DNA of 64,000 bases from an uncultured Acetatifactor sp. GTDB lineage: Bacteria > Bacillota > Clostridia > Lachnospirales > Lachnospiraceae. Positions 1 to 7,238 of the stretch are shown piece by piece. A program made the position numbers and the translations under genes. Within the stretch, counting starts at the first letter, position 1. Each line of letters opens with the position of its first letter. The notes below the pieces were generated by a model. It ran no database searches, was not told the DNA's origin, and saw only the letters and a list, made by a program, of their open reading frames with translations. The stretch is taken from assembly GCA_910577665.1 (NCBI GenBank), contig CAJTOJ010000010.1:18096-82095 (forward strand), written 5' to 3'.

Positions 1-48
1 CGGTACGAGGAGCGGACAGAAAAATATTTCGCGTATCTTGCAGCGTAA
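1..48 (+). CDS. C-terminal end of an unidentified protein (cut by window edge)
   Basis: Frame 1 reads RYEERTEKYFAYLAA and then a TAA stop, so this is probably the tail of a gene that begins before the window. Fifteen residues are too few to assign a family. The charged, aromatic-ended helix is compatible with many proteins. Confidence 0.35.
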   Translation, partial: RYEERTEKYFAYLAA

Positions 49-75
49 GGATTCCAAAATATATCCGTAGACGCT

Positions 76-345
76 GTGGCTACAGTAAATTATGCTCCGG
101 ACTGCGATAATGTGGATGACAAAATGGCCCGGGCACAGATAAATGAGGACAGAACCTCTGAACTTTGCAGCGTGCAGAAAGCGCATAGAATGGTCCCGGA
201 GGCGTTGAGCGAAAAGGAGTACCAGACCTTGCTGGACATGATCGACCGCAGATATGATGAGAGGATTCGATGCTATGAGAATGGGGAGAAGGACTGGGAA
301 TTCCGCATTGCGACCACTGTGTTGATAAGCGGCAGGAAGGTTTAG
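76..345 (+). CDS. Small hypothetical protein (GTG start), possibly a remnant
   Basis: An 89-residue open frame with a GTG start and no strong Shine-Dalgarno site. The C-terminal half (EALSEKEYQTLLDMIDRRYD onward) is charged and helix-like and reads as real protein; the N-terminal third is less convincing. I do not recognise a family and no signal peptide or membrane segment is visible. It lies directly before a disrupted acetyltransferase gene, so it may be a decayed accessory gene. Coding status is uncertain. Confidence 0.3.
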   Translation: MATVNYAPDCDNVDDKMARAQINEDRTSELCSVQKAHRMVPEALSEKEYQTLLDMIDRRYDERIRCYENGEKDWEFRIATTVLISGRKV

Positions 346-446
346 AAGACAGCGAAAACGGTGCAGGCCAATGTCTGGTGCACGGAAGAAATCATCAGAG
401 CTTTTTTGTATGAAATAAAATATTCTGGTCAGCGGAGGAGAAAGCA

Positions 447-1019
447 ATGACACACAAGGGAACGGTATATCTGGAAACTCCGCGTCTTATATTACGACGC
501 TTTCAAAAGGAAGACCTGGAACAGATTTATTACAATTGCTGGAGTGATACAGAGGTCTGGAAATGGACAAATTATGCGCCGATGAGCTGTATTGCGGATG
601 TGATAAACAATGCAAATATGTTTACCCATAACTGGCTGAACGCATATGAAAAGAGTGACCGATATAGTTAGGCAATTCAATTTAAGGAGACTGGTGAAGT
701 GATCGGACGGTATGGTGGAATGCATCCGGACGATGAGCTGTGCCAGGTCGAATTAGCCTGTGAGATCGGGCGGAAATGGTGGAATCAGGGACTTATGACA
801 GAAGCCACCAAAAGGGTTATCGAGTTTTTCTTTCGAGAAGTCGGAATGAAGCGAATCTATGCAGATCACGCAAAGGAGAATCCGGCTTCCGGGAAAATGC
901 AGGAAAAGGCCGGCATGAAGTGGGAAGGGACATTGCGGCAGGGCGGTAAGTGCAATAATGGAATATATGATAAGGTAATGTATGCAATATTGGCTGAAGA
1001 TTATTTTCATGAGGATTAG
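447..1019 (+). pseudogene. GNAT family N-acetyltransferase interrupted by an in-frame amber codon
   Basis: The N-terminal part begins MTHKGTVYLETPRLILRRF, the usual opening of RimJ/RimL-type GNAT acetyltransferases that use acetyl-CoA. After residue 74 there is a TAG at 669-671. Reading continues in the same frame for 115 further codons as AIQFKETGEVIGRYGG..., then the acetyl-CoA-binding region (EIGRKWWNQGLMTEATKRVI) and a normal GNAT C-terminus. Family members often have Trp followed by Ala-Ile at this place, so a TGG to TAG change is the simplest explanation. A GTG at 699 could in principle start a C-terminal fragment, but this would lack the first strands of the fold. Alternatives are a sequencing error or amber readthrough. 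Confidence 0.8.
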
Positions 1020-1228
1020 GGAAAAAGATACTTTTGTGGTGCGTGAGACTGAAATGATATTTGATAATTTTAGATATATAAAAACTGAGACTCTTAGCGG
1101 AGATATTCGGACGGATATCAAAAATTTCTTTTTCATTAACGGAAAAGATAATACATATAAGGCACAAGGGGAGATTCCCAGCATAGAAAACCAGAAACTC
1201 TGTATGATACCAGAAATGGAGAGCGAAA
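1020..1228 (+). other. Intergenic, AT-rich, no convincing gene
   Basis: The stretch between the broken acetyltransferase and the kinase gene has an open frame overlapping the acetyltransferase end, but its composition (runs of Ile, Lys, Phe) is what AT-rich noncoding DNA gives. It probably holds the promoter of the kinase gene; a GGAGAG at 1217-1222 is its Shine-Dalgarno site. Confidence 0.4.
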
Positions 1229-2041
1229 ATGGATAACAAACGGAACAATGCAGTCAAAAGATGGGGCTTGAATCACTGTGAAGTGATCTATCAACATTCG
1301 ACAAAGGCAGTCTTTTCTGCGGAGTCGGAACAATTGGGTCCTGTTATATTGAAAATCGATGGGAATATAGCGCAGCTGAAATCTGAGTATCGGATGCTTG
1401 CAGGACTGTCCGGCAAACATAGCTGCAAGGTATATGCTTACGATGAAAGTGCCGGATTTCTTTTGGAGGAGCGCATTTTTCCGGGGACAGTGCTGCGGAA
1501 AGAATCGTCTCTGGAAAAGCGGATTCGGATATTCTTTCAAGTGTTCCGGGAGATACATAGGCCTGCGGAGGAGGGAGAAACGTATCTGGACTGGCTGGAA
1601 CAAATCTGCGAATACTGTTTGTGCAACCATGTGCCAGAGGAAATGGCAGACCTGGCATTCCGGGCGCGGGGCATTTGTGTGGAAATGTTTGAGAAATATT
1701 CGGATAGATTGCTCCTCCACGGCGATCTGCATCATGACAATCTGTTGCTGCGAACCGATGGAAGCTACGCTATGATAGACCCCAAAGGAGTCGTTGGTCC
1801 TGCCATCCTGGATTTGCCCAGATTCCTATTGAATGAGTTAGACACAGATCATGCATGTTCGGACGTACAACATATCGAGGAGGCTATTCGAATGCTGGGC
1901 AGGCAGACAGGATATCCGGAAGAGGATATCGGAAAACTCTTTTTCATGGAGACGGTGCTGGGCAATGTCTGGTGTGTGGAGGACGGCGATGAGATAAACA
2001 GACACGAAATAGAAGTTGCGCAGAGTATCCGAATAGGATGA
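1229..2041 (+). CDS. Aminoglycoside phosphotransferase (APH)-family small-molecule kinase
   Basis: A 270-residue protein of the APH / fructosamine-kinase-like superfamily, which uses ATP to phosphorylate hydroxyls of aminoglycosides, sugars or other small molecules in the cytosol. The catalytic loop LLHGDLHHDN is at about residues 162-171 (Asp166 as the likely base). The metal-binding DPKG follows at 184-187, as in streptomycin 6-phosphotransferase-like proteins. The ATG is preceded by GGAGAG at good spacing. Length is typical for the family. It stands between acetyltransferase genes, a context common for accessory resistance-like genes. The true substrate cannot be read from sequence; aminoglycoside resistance should not be assumed. 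Confidence 0.8.
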   Translation: MDNKRNNAVKRWGLNHCEVIYQHSTKAVFSAESEQLGPVILKIDGNIAQLKSEYRMLAGLSGKHSCKVYAYDESAGFLLEERIFPGTVLRKESSLEKRIRIFFQVFREIHRPAEEGETYLDWLEQICEYCLCNHVPEEMADLAFRARGICVEMFEKYSDRLLLHGDLHHDNLLLRTDGSYAMIDPKGVVGPAILDLPRFLLNELDTDHACSDVQHIEEAIRMLGRQTGYPEEDIGKLFFMETVLGNVWCVEDGDEINRHEIEVAQSIRIG

Positions 2042-2357
2042 GGCTGGATATGGCAAAACTGGAAAATATTTTGGGGAATACGAAAGCGGCATCACAGTAG
2101 AGGTGAATGAGGTGACGGCTGTATTCATGTTTTATATCATCATGTATGCACACAGGGATTGTGTCATCAGAAGAATACTAGTTTGCTGCTTTCTCCTGCT
2201 CAAGATCATATAAGTGCCAGTACGTTTTACGGGATTGACAAACCAATATCAATGGGAATTTGAAATGCGATATTTGAATAATTTTATTGAAACAGACAGA
2301 CGACATTGGTATAATTTCGTTGGAATACAATTCACACACCATAGGAGGGACAATCGT
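2042..2357 (+). other. Intergenic, about 315 bp, no supported gene
   Basis: Upstream of the next acetyltransferase the open frame continues for 48 codons before the likely TTG start, but that stretch (Trp/His/Phe-rich, no family resemblance) does not look like protein. Short fragments after the kinase stop do not match anything I recognise and may be gene debris. Confidence 0.4.
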
Positions 2358-2888
2358 TTGGAAATACGGAAAGCATCCATGGATGACTGGGAAGAGATAC
2401 AAAAGATCTATGCCAGTGCGAGGCAGTTCATGGCAGAACATGGCAATGCAGGCCAGTGGGGGACAAATTATCCACAGGAGGAACTGCTTCTGGACGATAT
2501 TGCCCAGGGGAAGCTGTATGTCTGCACGGAGGACGGCATTGCCGCAGTGTTCTATTTCGCAGCAGGGGAGGATCCCACGTATCGCAGGATCGAAGATGGC
2601 GCATGGCTGAATGAGGAACCTTACGGGGTGGTGCATAGGATTGCGTCTGCCCGGACCGTGAAGGGAGCGGCTTCTTTCTGCATAGACTGGGCACTTGAAC
2701 AGAGCGGTAATATCCGGATCGACACCCATGAGGATAATATTCCCATGCAGGATATGCTTCGGAAAAATGGATTCCGCTATTGCGGGAGGATATACCTGGA
2801 AAACGGGGAACCGCGGATCGCCTATCAAAAGACTGGCAATGGAAGGCAGATAGGACGGAAGGAAGGTAGATGCAATGACAATAGATGA
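2358..2888 (+). CDS. GNAT family N-acetyltransferase
   Basis: I place the start at the TTG at 2358 (LEIRKASMDDWEEIQKIYAS), because an AGGAGG sits at 2343-2348 and the family fold starts at that point; the longer open frame upstream is noncoding in character. The resulting 176-residue protein has the GNAT layout: N-terminal strand-helix (ASMDDWEEIQKIYASARQFM), a central sheet, VVHRIASARTVKGAASFCID as the acetyl-CoA-binding strand and helix, and DTHEDNIPMQDMLRKNGFRY as the Asn-containing motif B with the usual K-N-G-F turn. It transfers acetyl from acetyl-CoA to an unknown amine. Its end overlaps the next acetyltransferase start by 14 bp, so the two are translationally coupled. Confidence 0.8.
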   Translation: MEIRKASMDDWEEIQKIYASARQFMAEHGNAGQWGTNYPQEELLLDDIAQGKLYVCTEDGIAAVFYFAAGEDPTYRRIEDGAWLNEEPYGVVHRIASARTVKGAASFCIDWALEQSGNIRIDTHEDNIPMQDMLRKNGFRYCGRIYLENGEPRIAYQKTGNGRQIGRKEGRCNDNR

Positions 2889-3435
2889 CATATGGTTTGA
2901 CTTAAAGGATGGCCGAAGGGCATTGCTTCGCAGCCCCAGGGAAGAGGATATAGAGAGCACCCTGGAATATCTGGCGGCTTCCGCGAGGGAAACAGAGTAT
3001 CTTCTGCGTTCCCCCGAAGAATGTGGCAAATACACGGCAGAGGGTGAGAAGATACTGTTTGAACAAAAGAACGCATCTCCATACGAAGCCATGATGATGT
3101 GCATTGTAGATGGAAAGGTAGCAGGGAATTGTGAAATTAGGTTTTTCAAAGGGATGAAAATAAGACATAGGGCCAATGTGGGGATTGCTTTGCTCCGGGA
3201 ATTCTGGAACCAGGGAATCGGGACGAGGATGTTCCAGGAGATGATCCGTCTGGCGGAAAGCAGGGAGGGTGTCCTGCAGATGGAATTGGATTATATAGAA
3301 GGGAATTCCAGGGCCAGGCATCTGTATGAGAAGATGGGGTTCCGGATCGCAGGTGTCCACCCCAATGCGATTCGCCTAAGGGATGGCACACTCTTGAATG
3401 AGTACCTAATGATTCGGGAAATGAAGCAGGTGTGA
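2875..3435 (+). CDS. GNAT family N-acetyltransferase
   Basis: A 186-residue GNAT enzyme. Motif A is clear at VGIALLREFWNQGIGTRMFQ (about residues 102-121), the acetyl-CoA pyrophosphate loop being Q/R-x-x-G-x-G/A-like (NQGIGT). Motif B is LDYIEGNSRARHLYEKMGFR, with the conserved Asn and the Y-E-K-x-G-F ending. The protein most resembles general amine or ribosomal-protein-alanine acetyltransferases. The start overlaps the upstream acetyltransferase gene, pointing to a two-gene operon. Substrate unknown. Confidence 0.85.
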   Translation: MTIDDIWFDLKDGRRALLRSPREEDIESTLEYLAASARETEYLLRSPEECGKYTAEGEKILFEQKNASPYEAMMMCIVDGKVAGNCEIRFFKGMKIRHRANVGIALLREFWNQGIGTRMFQEMIRLAESREGVLQMELDYIEGNSRARHLYEKMGFRIAGVHPNAIRLRDGTLLNEYLMIREMKQV

Positions 3436-3520
3436 GCGGGGAGAATCTTAGGAATACCTTACGCGATCAGAAAACCGTTAGGGCAGCAAAAGCTGGAAGA
3501 TGGCCGGATACGGAGGAGAA

Positions 3521-3607
3521 GTACGAAAGTAAACTTTCGTACTCTTGAAATTTGTGCCCGCCAGAGGCGGGCATGGGGGTGTAAGTTTGAAAGAAAACTT
3601 TCAAACT
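3521..3607 (+). repeat. Three consecutive perfect or near-perfect hairpins (composite repeat element)
   Basis: In 87 bp there are three inverted repeats: GTACGAAAGT/ACTTTCGTAC (3521-3542, two-base loop), GCCCGCC/GGCGGGC (3556-3572, loop AGA) and AGTTTGAAAG/CTTTCAAACT (3584-3607, loop AAAA). The middle one is followed at once by ATGGGGGTGTAA, a Shine-Dalgarno-like tail. A closely similar composite occurs on the other strand around 44985-45090. A fourth hairpin with its own SD follows immediately. No long T-run is present, so these are not ordinary terminators. Confidence 0.75.
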
Positions 3608-3618
3608 ATGGATTGGTA

Positions 3619-3646
3619 TGCCCCGCTGAAGCGGGCACGGAGGTAT
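3619..3646 (+). promoter_or_regulatory. GC hairpin directly upstream of the Nudix ribosome binding site
   Basis: TGCCCCGCT-GA-AGCGGGCA forms a stem with one bulged C and is followed by CGGAGGTATA, whose GGAGG serves the ATG at 3651. The same GCGGGC(A/G)CGG(A/G)GG arrangement stands before genes at 4463 and 15458. Confidence 0.6.
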
Positions 3647-3650
3647 ACAG

Positions 3651-4202
3651 ATGAATCATGACGATATGCCAATGAAGGTGGGGAGAAAGGTGATCTATGA
3701 AAGCGACTGGATCTCCCTGTATGCAGATAAGGTCAGGATGCCGGATGGAAAAGTGATTGACACCTATCATAAGCTGCATTATCCTCATGAATCTGTAAGC
3801 ATTGTCATGGTCAATGAACGGAATGAGGTCATGATGATACAATCCAAAAGATACATCACGGCAAGGCTGGAGTGGGAGATTCCGGCTGGGCGAGTCGAAG
3901 AAAATGAGACACCAGAAGAAGCCGCCAGGAGGGAATGTCTGGAGGAAACAGGCTGTACCTTGAAAGAAATATCCTATCTTTGCTGTTATAACCCAAGCAA
4001 TGGTATGTCTGACTTAAAAGTCCATTTATTTCTGGCAAGGGTGGCTACAGAGACGGCCAATATGGATGAAAATGAGGTACATGCCAAGCAGTGGATGCCA
4101 AGGGAGAGGGTATTGGAAATCCTAAGGGATAATAGGACGCAGTGCGGGGTATCCATGCTGGGACTGCTGTATGTGATGCAGTTTTACTCCGTTGAAGCAT
4201 GA
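3651..4202 (+). CDS. Nudix hydrolase, ADP-ribose pyrophosphatase type
   Basis: A 183-residue Nudix protein. The Nudix box GRVEENETPEEAARRECLEETGC lies at residues 80-102 and fits G-x5-E-x7-RE-U-xEE-x-G-U, supplying the metal-binding glutamates. The upstream EWEIPAG and the N-terminal strands (KVIYESDWISLYADKVRMPDG) are typical of ADP-ribose / nucleoside-diphosphate-sugar pyrophosphatases, which split ADP-ribose to AMP and ribose-5-phosphate. The start is set by GGAGG eight bases upstream, behind a GC hairpin. It follows the acetyltransferase pair on the same strand. Exact substrate is inferred. Confidence 0.9.
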   Translation: MNHDDMPMKVGRKVIYESDWISLYADKVRMPDGKVIDTYHKLHYPHESVSIVMVNERNEVMMIQSKRYITARLEWEIPAGRVEENETPEEAARRECLEETGCTLKEISYLCCYNPSNGMSDLKVHLFLARVATETANMDENEVHAKQWMPRERVLEILRDNRTQCGVSMLGLLYVMQFYSVEA

Positions 4203-4443
4203 GAAATGCCAGACCGAAGGACTTCCAGCCGTTACCGGCAGGTTAGCCTAAGATAGGACCGGGCATATGATGGGACATTTACTTGGACAATGGAGGGCAG
4301 AAAAAGACAGGATTTTTACAGCCGGGCGTGGTATGATGAAGCTGTCCTTAAGGAAAGTATCAAAGCATCCGGGTCCGGAACCGGATGACACTGACGCTAT
4401 TGAGTGGTAGCCACAGAGAGGATGTGTAGACACTCCTCTTTAA

Positions 4444-4460
4444 GCGGGCACGGGGGATAA
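4444..4460 (+). promoter_or_regulatory. Half copy of the GC hairpin-SD element before the AraC gene
   Basis: GCGGGCACGGGGGATAA matches the right arm and SD tail of the element at 3619-3646, but the pairing left arm is missing; instead a GAGG...CCTC pair lies just upstream. It supplies the ribosome binding site for the ATG at 4463. The remaining 240 bp back to the Nudix gene hold nothing else I can support. Confidence 0.45.
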
Positions 4461-4462
4461 GA

Positions 4463-5449
4463 ATGGACTGGCTGATGGGGCTGCAGAAGGCAATTGATTA
4501 CATGGAGGGACATCTGTTCCAGGATATCCGTGCAGAGGAAGTGGCAGATGCGGTGCATTTCTCTCCGTTCTATTTCCAGAAATGTTTTAAAATAGTGACG
4601 GGCTATACCATCGGGGAATACCTAAGGAACCGCAGGATGTACCTGGCAGGGCTGGAAGTGCTGGGGCGGAAGGTTCCCGGAGAGGGAAGCCAGTACCTGG
4701 ATAGAAGCCAGAACGGGGACAGGAGCCGGAATCCGGGCAGAGACATCGGAAATGGAGATAGGAGAATCATCAGCCTGGCGTACAAATACGGGTACGACAC
4801 GCCGGAGAGTTTTACCAGGGCATTTACGCGGTTTCATGGCATGTCTCCCTTACAGCTTCGGGCACACCCCCATCAGATCAAGGTCTTTCTACCCCTCGTA
4901 GTAGAGATTTCTGTAAAAGGAGGCAGCAGAATGGAATATACAATTGAAAAAAGAGAAGCCATGAGGATGATCGGGTTTGAGAGGACATTTTCCTTTGAGA
5001 CCTCTTACCAGGAGATTCCCAGGTTCTGGGAAGAGTTCTGTGGGCGTTACTGTGGGCAGTCCCGGCAGGATGCCGCACTGGAACCTGGAGAGGAAAGAAT
5101 CCGGCAGACCATCGCAGAGTGCATGGTGGGAGAGTTCGGCGTCTGTGTGGAGGATGAGACGGATGGGGAACATTTCCGGTATTACATTGCAGGAGCCTAT
5201 CAAGGAGGGGAAGTGCCGGAGGGCATGAAGGTCTTCGAGATTCCTGCCAGTGAATGGGCCAAATTCAAATGTACCGGGCCTATGCCGGATGCGCTACAGA
5301 CAGTCAATACCAGGATCTTCAAGGAGTGGATTCCTAAAAACCCGGAGTATGAGATTGCGTTCCACATGAATATCGAATGGTATTCCAGTGGAGATACGAA
5401 GAGTGAAGCGTATGAGAGTGGAATCTGGATACCAGTGAAACGTCTGTAG
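4463..5449 (+). CDS. AraC family regulator with GyrI-like effector-binding domain
   Basis: A 328-residue transcription factor: an N-terminal AraC DNA-binding domain (residues 1-134) followed by a GyrI-like small-molecule-binding domain (about 155-328, starting MEYTIEKREAMRMIGFERTF). Such proteins usually sense lipophilic compounds and control exporters or detoxification genes. The DNA-binding domain is unusual: about 31 residues rich in Gly, Asp, Arg and Asn are inserted after LEVL at residues 68-99. This splits the two helix-turn-helix halves just before DRRIISLAYKYGYDTPESF, where relatives have a direct join. The insert keeps the reading frame and both halves look intact. No target operon is adjacent; the next gene is a small hypothetical. 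Confidence 0.85.
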   Translation: MDWLMGLQKAIDYMEGHLFQDIRAEEVADAVHFSPFYFQKCFKIVTGYTIGEYLRNRRMYLAGLEVLGRKVPGEGSQYLDRSQNGDRSRNPGRDIGNGDRRIISLAYKYGYDTPESFTRAFTRFHGMSPLQLRAHPHQIKVFLPLVVEISVKGGSRMEYTIEKREAMRMIGFERTFSFETSYQEIPRFWEEFCGRYCGQSRQDAALEPGEERIRQTIAECMVGEFGVCVEDETDGEHFRYYIAGAYQGGEVPEGMKVFEIPASEWAKFKCTGPMPDALQTVNTRIFKEWIPKNPEYEIAFHMNIEWYSSGDTKSEAYESGIWIPVKRL

Positions 5450-5457
5450 ACTAAAAA

Positions 5458-5533
5458 AGACGGATATCTTGTCTGTGTCTGCATCTGCTGACAGGGCAGC
5501 AGATTGCAGTCAGGGACAGGATATCAGCCGTCT
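5458..5533 (+). repeat. Long imperfect inverted repeat after the AraC gene
   Basis: AGACGG and ATATC pair with GATAT and CCGTCT at the outer end, and CTGCATCTGCTG pairs with CAGCAGATTGCAG (one bulge) around a six-base loop. The arms are about 37 bases with small interruptions. It begins nine bases after the AraC stop. There is no T-run, so it is either a 3' end-stabilising structure or a fossil palindromic element. Confidence 0.55.
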
Positions 5534-5559
5534 GCTCTTAATGATAACCTGGGGATGAT

Positions 5560-5865
5560 GTGGCAATGGATCTGGGATTGCTTGACCAATGTTGTTTCTA
5601 CCAGGCCTTTACAGAATTTGATCATCAAAGTATCGAAAAAAGTCTTGCAAGTGACAACCTGTTGATAAGGATATTTGTTCTGCTGGACAGGCGGGTCGGG
5701 AAAAGAAGACTGCAGAAAATGGGGTTAGAAATGAACCATGAACCAACTGTCATACAGATGTTTTACACGATCCGCGTGGAGGCAGAGGGGATCGGGGGAC
5801 TGGGTTATAAATTGCACCAGCACAGGGAGAATCTTGGCGGGATTAAAATGCCCGCATCGGAGTGA
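5560..5865 (+). CDS. Small conserved hypothetical protein
   Basis: A 101-residue protein read from a GTG at 5560 (an ATG two codons later is equally possible). The stretch DNLLIRIFVLLDRRVGKRRL followed by EPTVIQMFYTIRVEAEGI reads like a conserved soluble clostridial small-protein family, but I cannot name a function. There is no signal peptide or membrane helix. The gene may be N-terminally short compared with relatives. Its last 23 bp overlap the convergent Nudix gene on the other strand. Confidence 0.6.
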   Translation: MAMDLGLLDQCCFYQAFTEFDHQSIEKSLASDNLLIRIFVLLDRRVGKRRLQKMGLEMNHEPTVIQMFYTIRVEAEGIGGLGYKLHQHRENLGGIKMPASE

Positions 5866-6334
5866 ACACCACTTTTTCTCCATCTGGCACGCCAACATAT
5901 AGTTCCTCTGTATGGTGTCCCGTTTTCAGATAATGCAGGATGACATGTCTGGCGGTGTAAGGCATGTCCAGGGCATGGAGTTCCTGGCGGGGGAACCATT
6001 TGCAGATTCCTTCGCAGGACACCAGATTTTCTGTTACGTCCTCTGCCAGTTCTGCGAAAAAATAGTAGTTTTGTCTGATTTCTCCCTTCGTCCTGCGGAA
6101 TGTGATGTACCGCAGGGACAGATTTCGGAGATTTTCTTCACCGAGGCTTAGTTCTTCCTGTAGTTCCCGCAGCATGCAGGCCTTGGGGTCGTTTAACTCG
6201 TCATTCTCAAAATGTCCGCCTGCGGAACCCACCCAGACATTGTTTACCACCCGGCCTCCTTGTCTGTAGAGCAGGAGCATTTTATCGCCCTTTGACAGAT
6301 ATATGGCTGTCATATTTCTCAGTTTTTCGCCCAT
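5843..6334 (-). CDS. Nudix hydrolase, MutT/8-oxo-dGTPase-like
   Basis: A 163-residue Nudix protein opening MGEKLRNMTAIYLSKGDKML, with a Nudix box around residues 40-63 (GGHFENDELNDPKACMLREL, then QEEL). The Asp-Glu-Leu-Asn-Asp spacing between the first Glu and the RE-x2-EE core is the form seen in NUDT1/MutT-like sanitising pyrophosphatases. These hydrolyse oxidised or unusual nucleoside triphosphates. The start is set by AAGGAG upstream on the minus strand. The gene is single, convergent with the small hypothetical gene. The substrate is family-level inference. Confidence 0.85.
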   Translation of the reverse strand: MGEKLRNMTAIYLSKGDKMLLLYRQGGRVVNNVWVGSAGGHFENDELNDPKACMLRELQEELSLGEENLRNLSLRYITFRRTKGEIRQNYYFFAELAEDVTENLVSCEGICKWFPRQELHALDMPYTARHVILHYLKTGHHTEELYVGVPDGEKVVFTPMRAF

Positions 6335-6791
6335 AATATTCTCCTTGTCGGATGATCATAATATAATTTCTAGTATAATCCGCACTAAATGTCTGTATGT
6401 TTGGCGCAGGATAAATTTTCAGTCTGCAAGGCGGCTGAACGTGTGAAGCCAACGCAGTCCGGTGGAAATTTAGACCAGCAAAACATAGGGATATTTTAGG
6501 TGGATTATACTAATTTTCACTATCCTGTGCAGATAGAGGGATACAATATATTCCGATTGAGGAAAAAGCCCGCCGGGTTGCACATGGCAGAATCGGGGAA
6601 CGTGGCAGATTCTGTCAGTATTAGTATAGGAGGACGATGGAAGAAAGTCAAGGATTATGTCTGGCCAGGTCTGTGGAATCAAAACGGGTATCTGCGCTGG
6701 CACCTTATGTTGGAAATATGGCATCCTGTGTGCAGAGAGATTGACTAGTGGATGCTTTCGTGTATGATAAAGGCAGAAGGGCGGTGGGAGT
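6335..6791 (+). other. Intergenic, about 457 bp, no supported gene
   Basis: The region separates the minus-strand Nudix gene from the LytTR operon and must hold the divergent promoters. An 82-codon frame at 6500-6748 lacks a ribosome binding site and family resemblance. I see no repeat or stable hairpin that I would defend. Confidence 0.4.
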
Positions 6792-7238
6792 TTGAAGATA
6801 GAAATATTGGTGGATGCAGAAGCGGCAGATGCAGATATCAGCATCTCCATCACCTGCAGGCAGCTGACATCGGATGTGGAGAAGATTCTGGCTACCCTGC
6901 GTATGATGAATCATCAGCTGACGGCCTGGAAGGATGGAGAGATACATCTGCTGGATCTGGCACAGGTCATCTATATAGAAAGTGTGGACAGAAGGTGTTT
7001 TATCTATACGTCTGGAGAAGTTTATGAGTCCGATTTCCGGCTGTATGAACTGGAACAGCGGCTGGAGGAATATGGTTTTCTGCGAGTGAGCAAATCTGTT
7101 CTGATCCAGTTGCAGAAGATCCGGTCCCTGCGGGCGGATCTCAACAGAAGGGTGAGAATCACCATGTCAAACGGGGAACAGATTGTGGCATCCAGACAGT
7201 ATGCCGAGGATCTGAAAAAGAGACTGGGGGTGAAGTAG
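6792..7238 (+). CDS. LytTR-domain transcriptional regulator
   Basis: A 148-residue stand-alone LytTR DNA-binding protein without receiver domain. The TTG start at 6792 is preceded by GGGAG. The LytTR domain occupies roughly residues 45-148: HLLDLAQVIYIESVDRRCFIYT is the first strand pair, FLRVSKSVLIQLQKIRSLRA the central part, and ITMSNGEQIVASRQYAEDLK the recognition end. Members of this subgroup pair with a DUF3021 membrane protein that is thought to modulate them. The DUF3021 gene starts on the next base after the stop codon, so the two are tightly coupled. The downstream ABC transporter is the likely target of regulation, along with the operon itself. Confidence 0.9.
   Translation: MKIEILVDAEAADADISISITCRQLTSDVEKILATLRMMNHQLTAWKDGEIHLLDLAQVIYIESVDRRCFIYTSGEVYESDFRLYELEQRLEEYGFLRVSKSVLIQLQKIRSLRADLNRRVRITMSNGEQIVASRQYAEDLKKRLGVK

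Noticed and set aside
982..1236. 84-codon frame between the broken acetyltransferase and the kinase gene
   Set aside because: It starts inside the acetyltransferase, has no SD, and its composition follows AT-rich noncoding DNA.
3587..3661. A 24-codon leader peptide (TTG start) overlapping the Nudix start codon
   Set aside because: It has an SD-like GGGGGTG upstream and ends across the Nudix ATG, but its sequence is just the translation of the hairpin repeats, so a coding role is not supported.
6500..6748. 82-codon plus-strand frame upstream of the LytTR gene
   Set aside because: No ribosome binding site, no family resemblance, and it lies where the divergent promoters must be.
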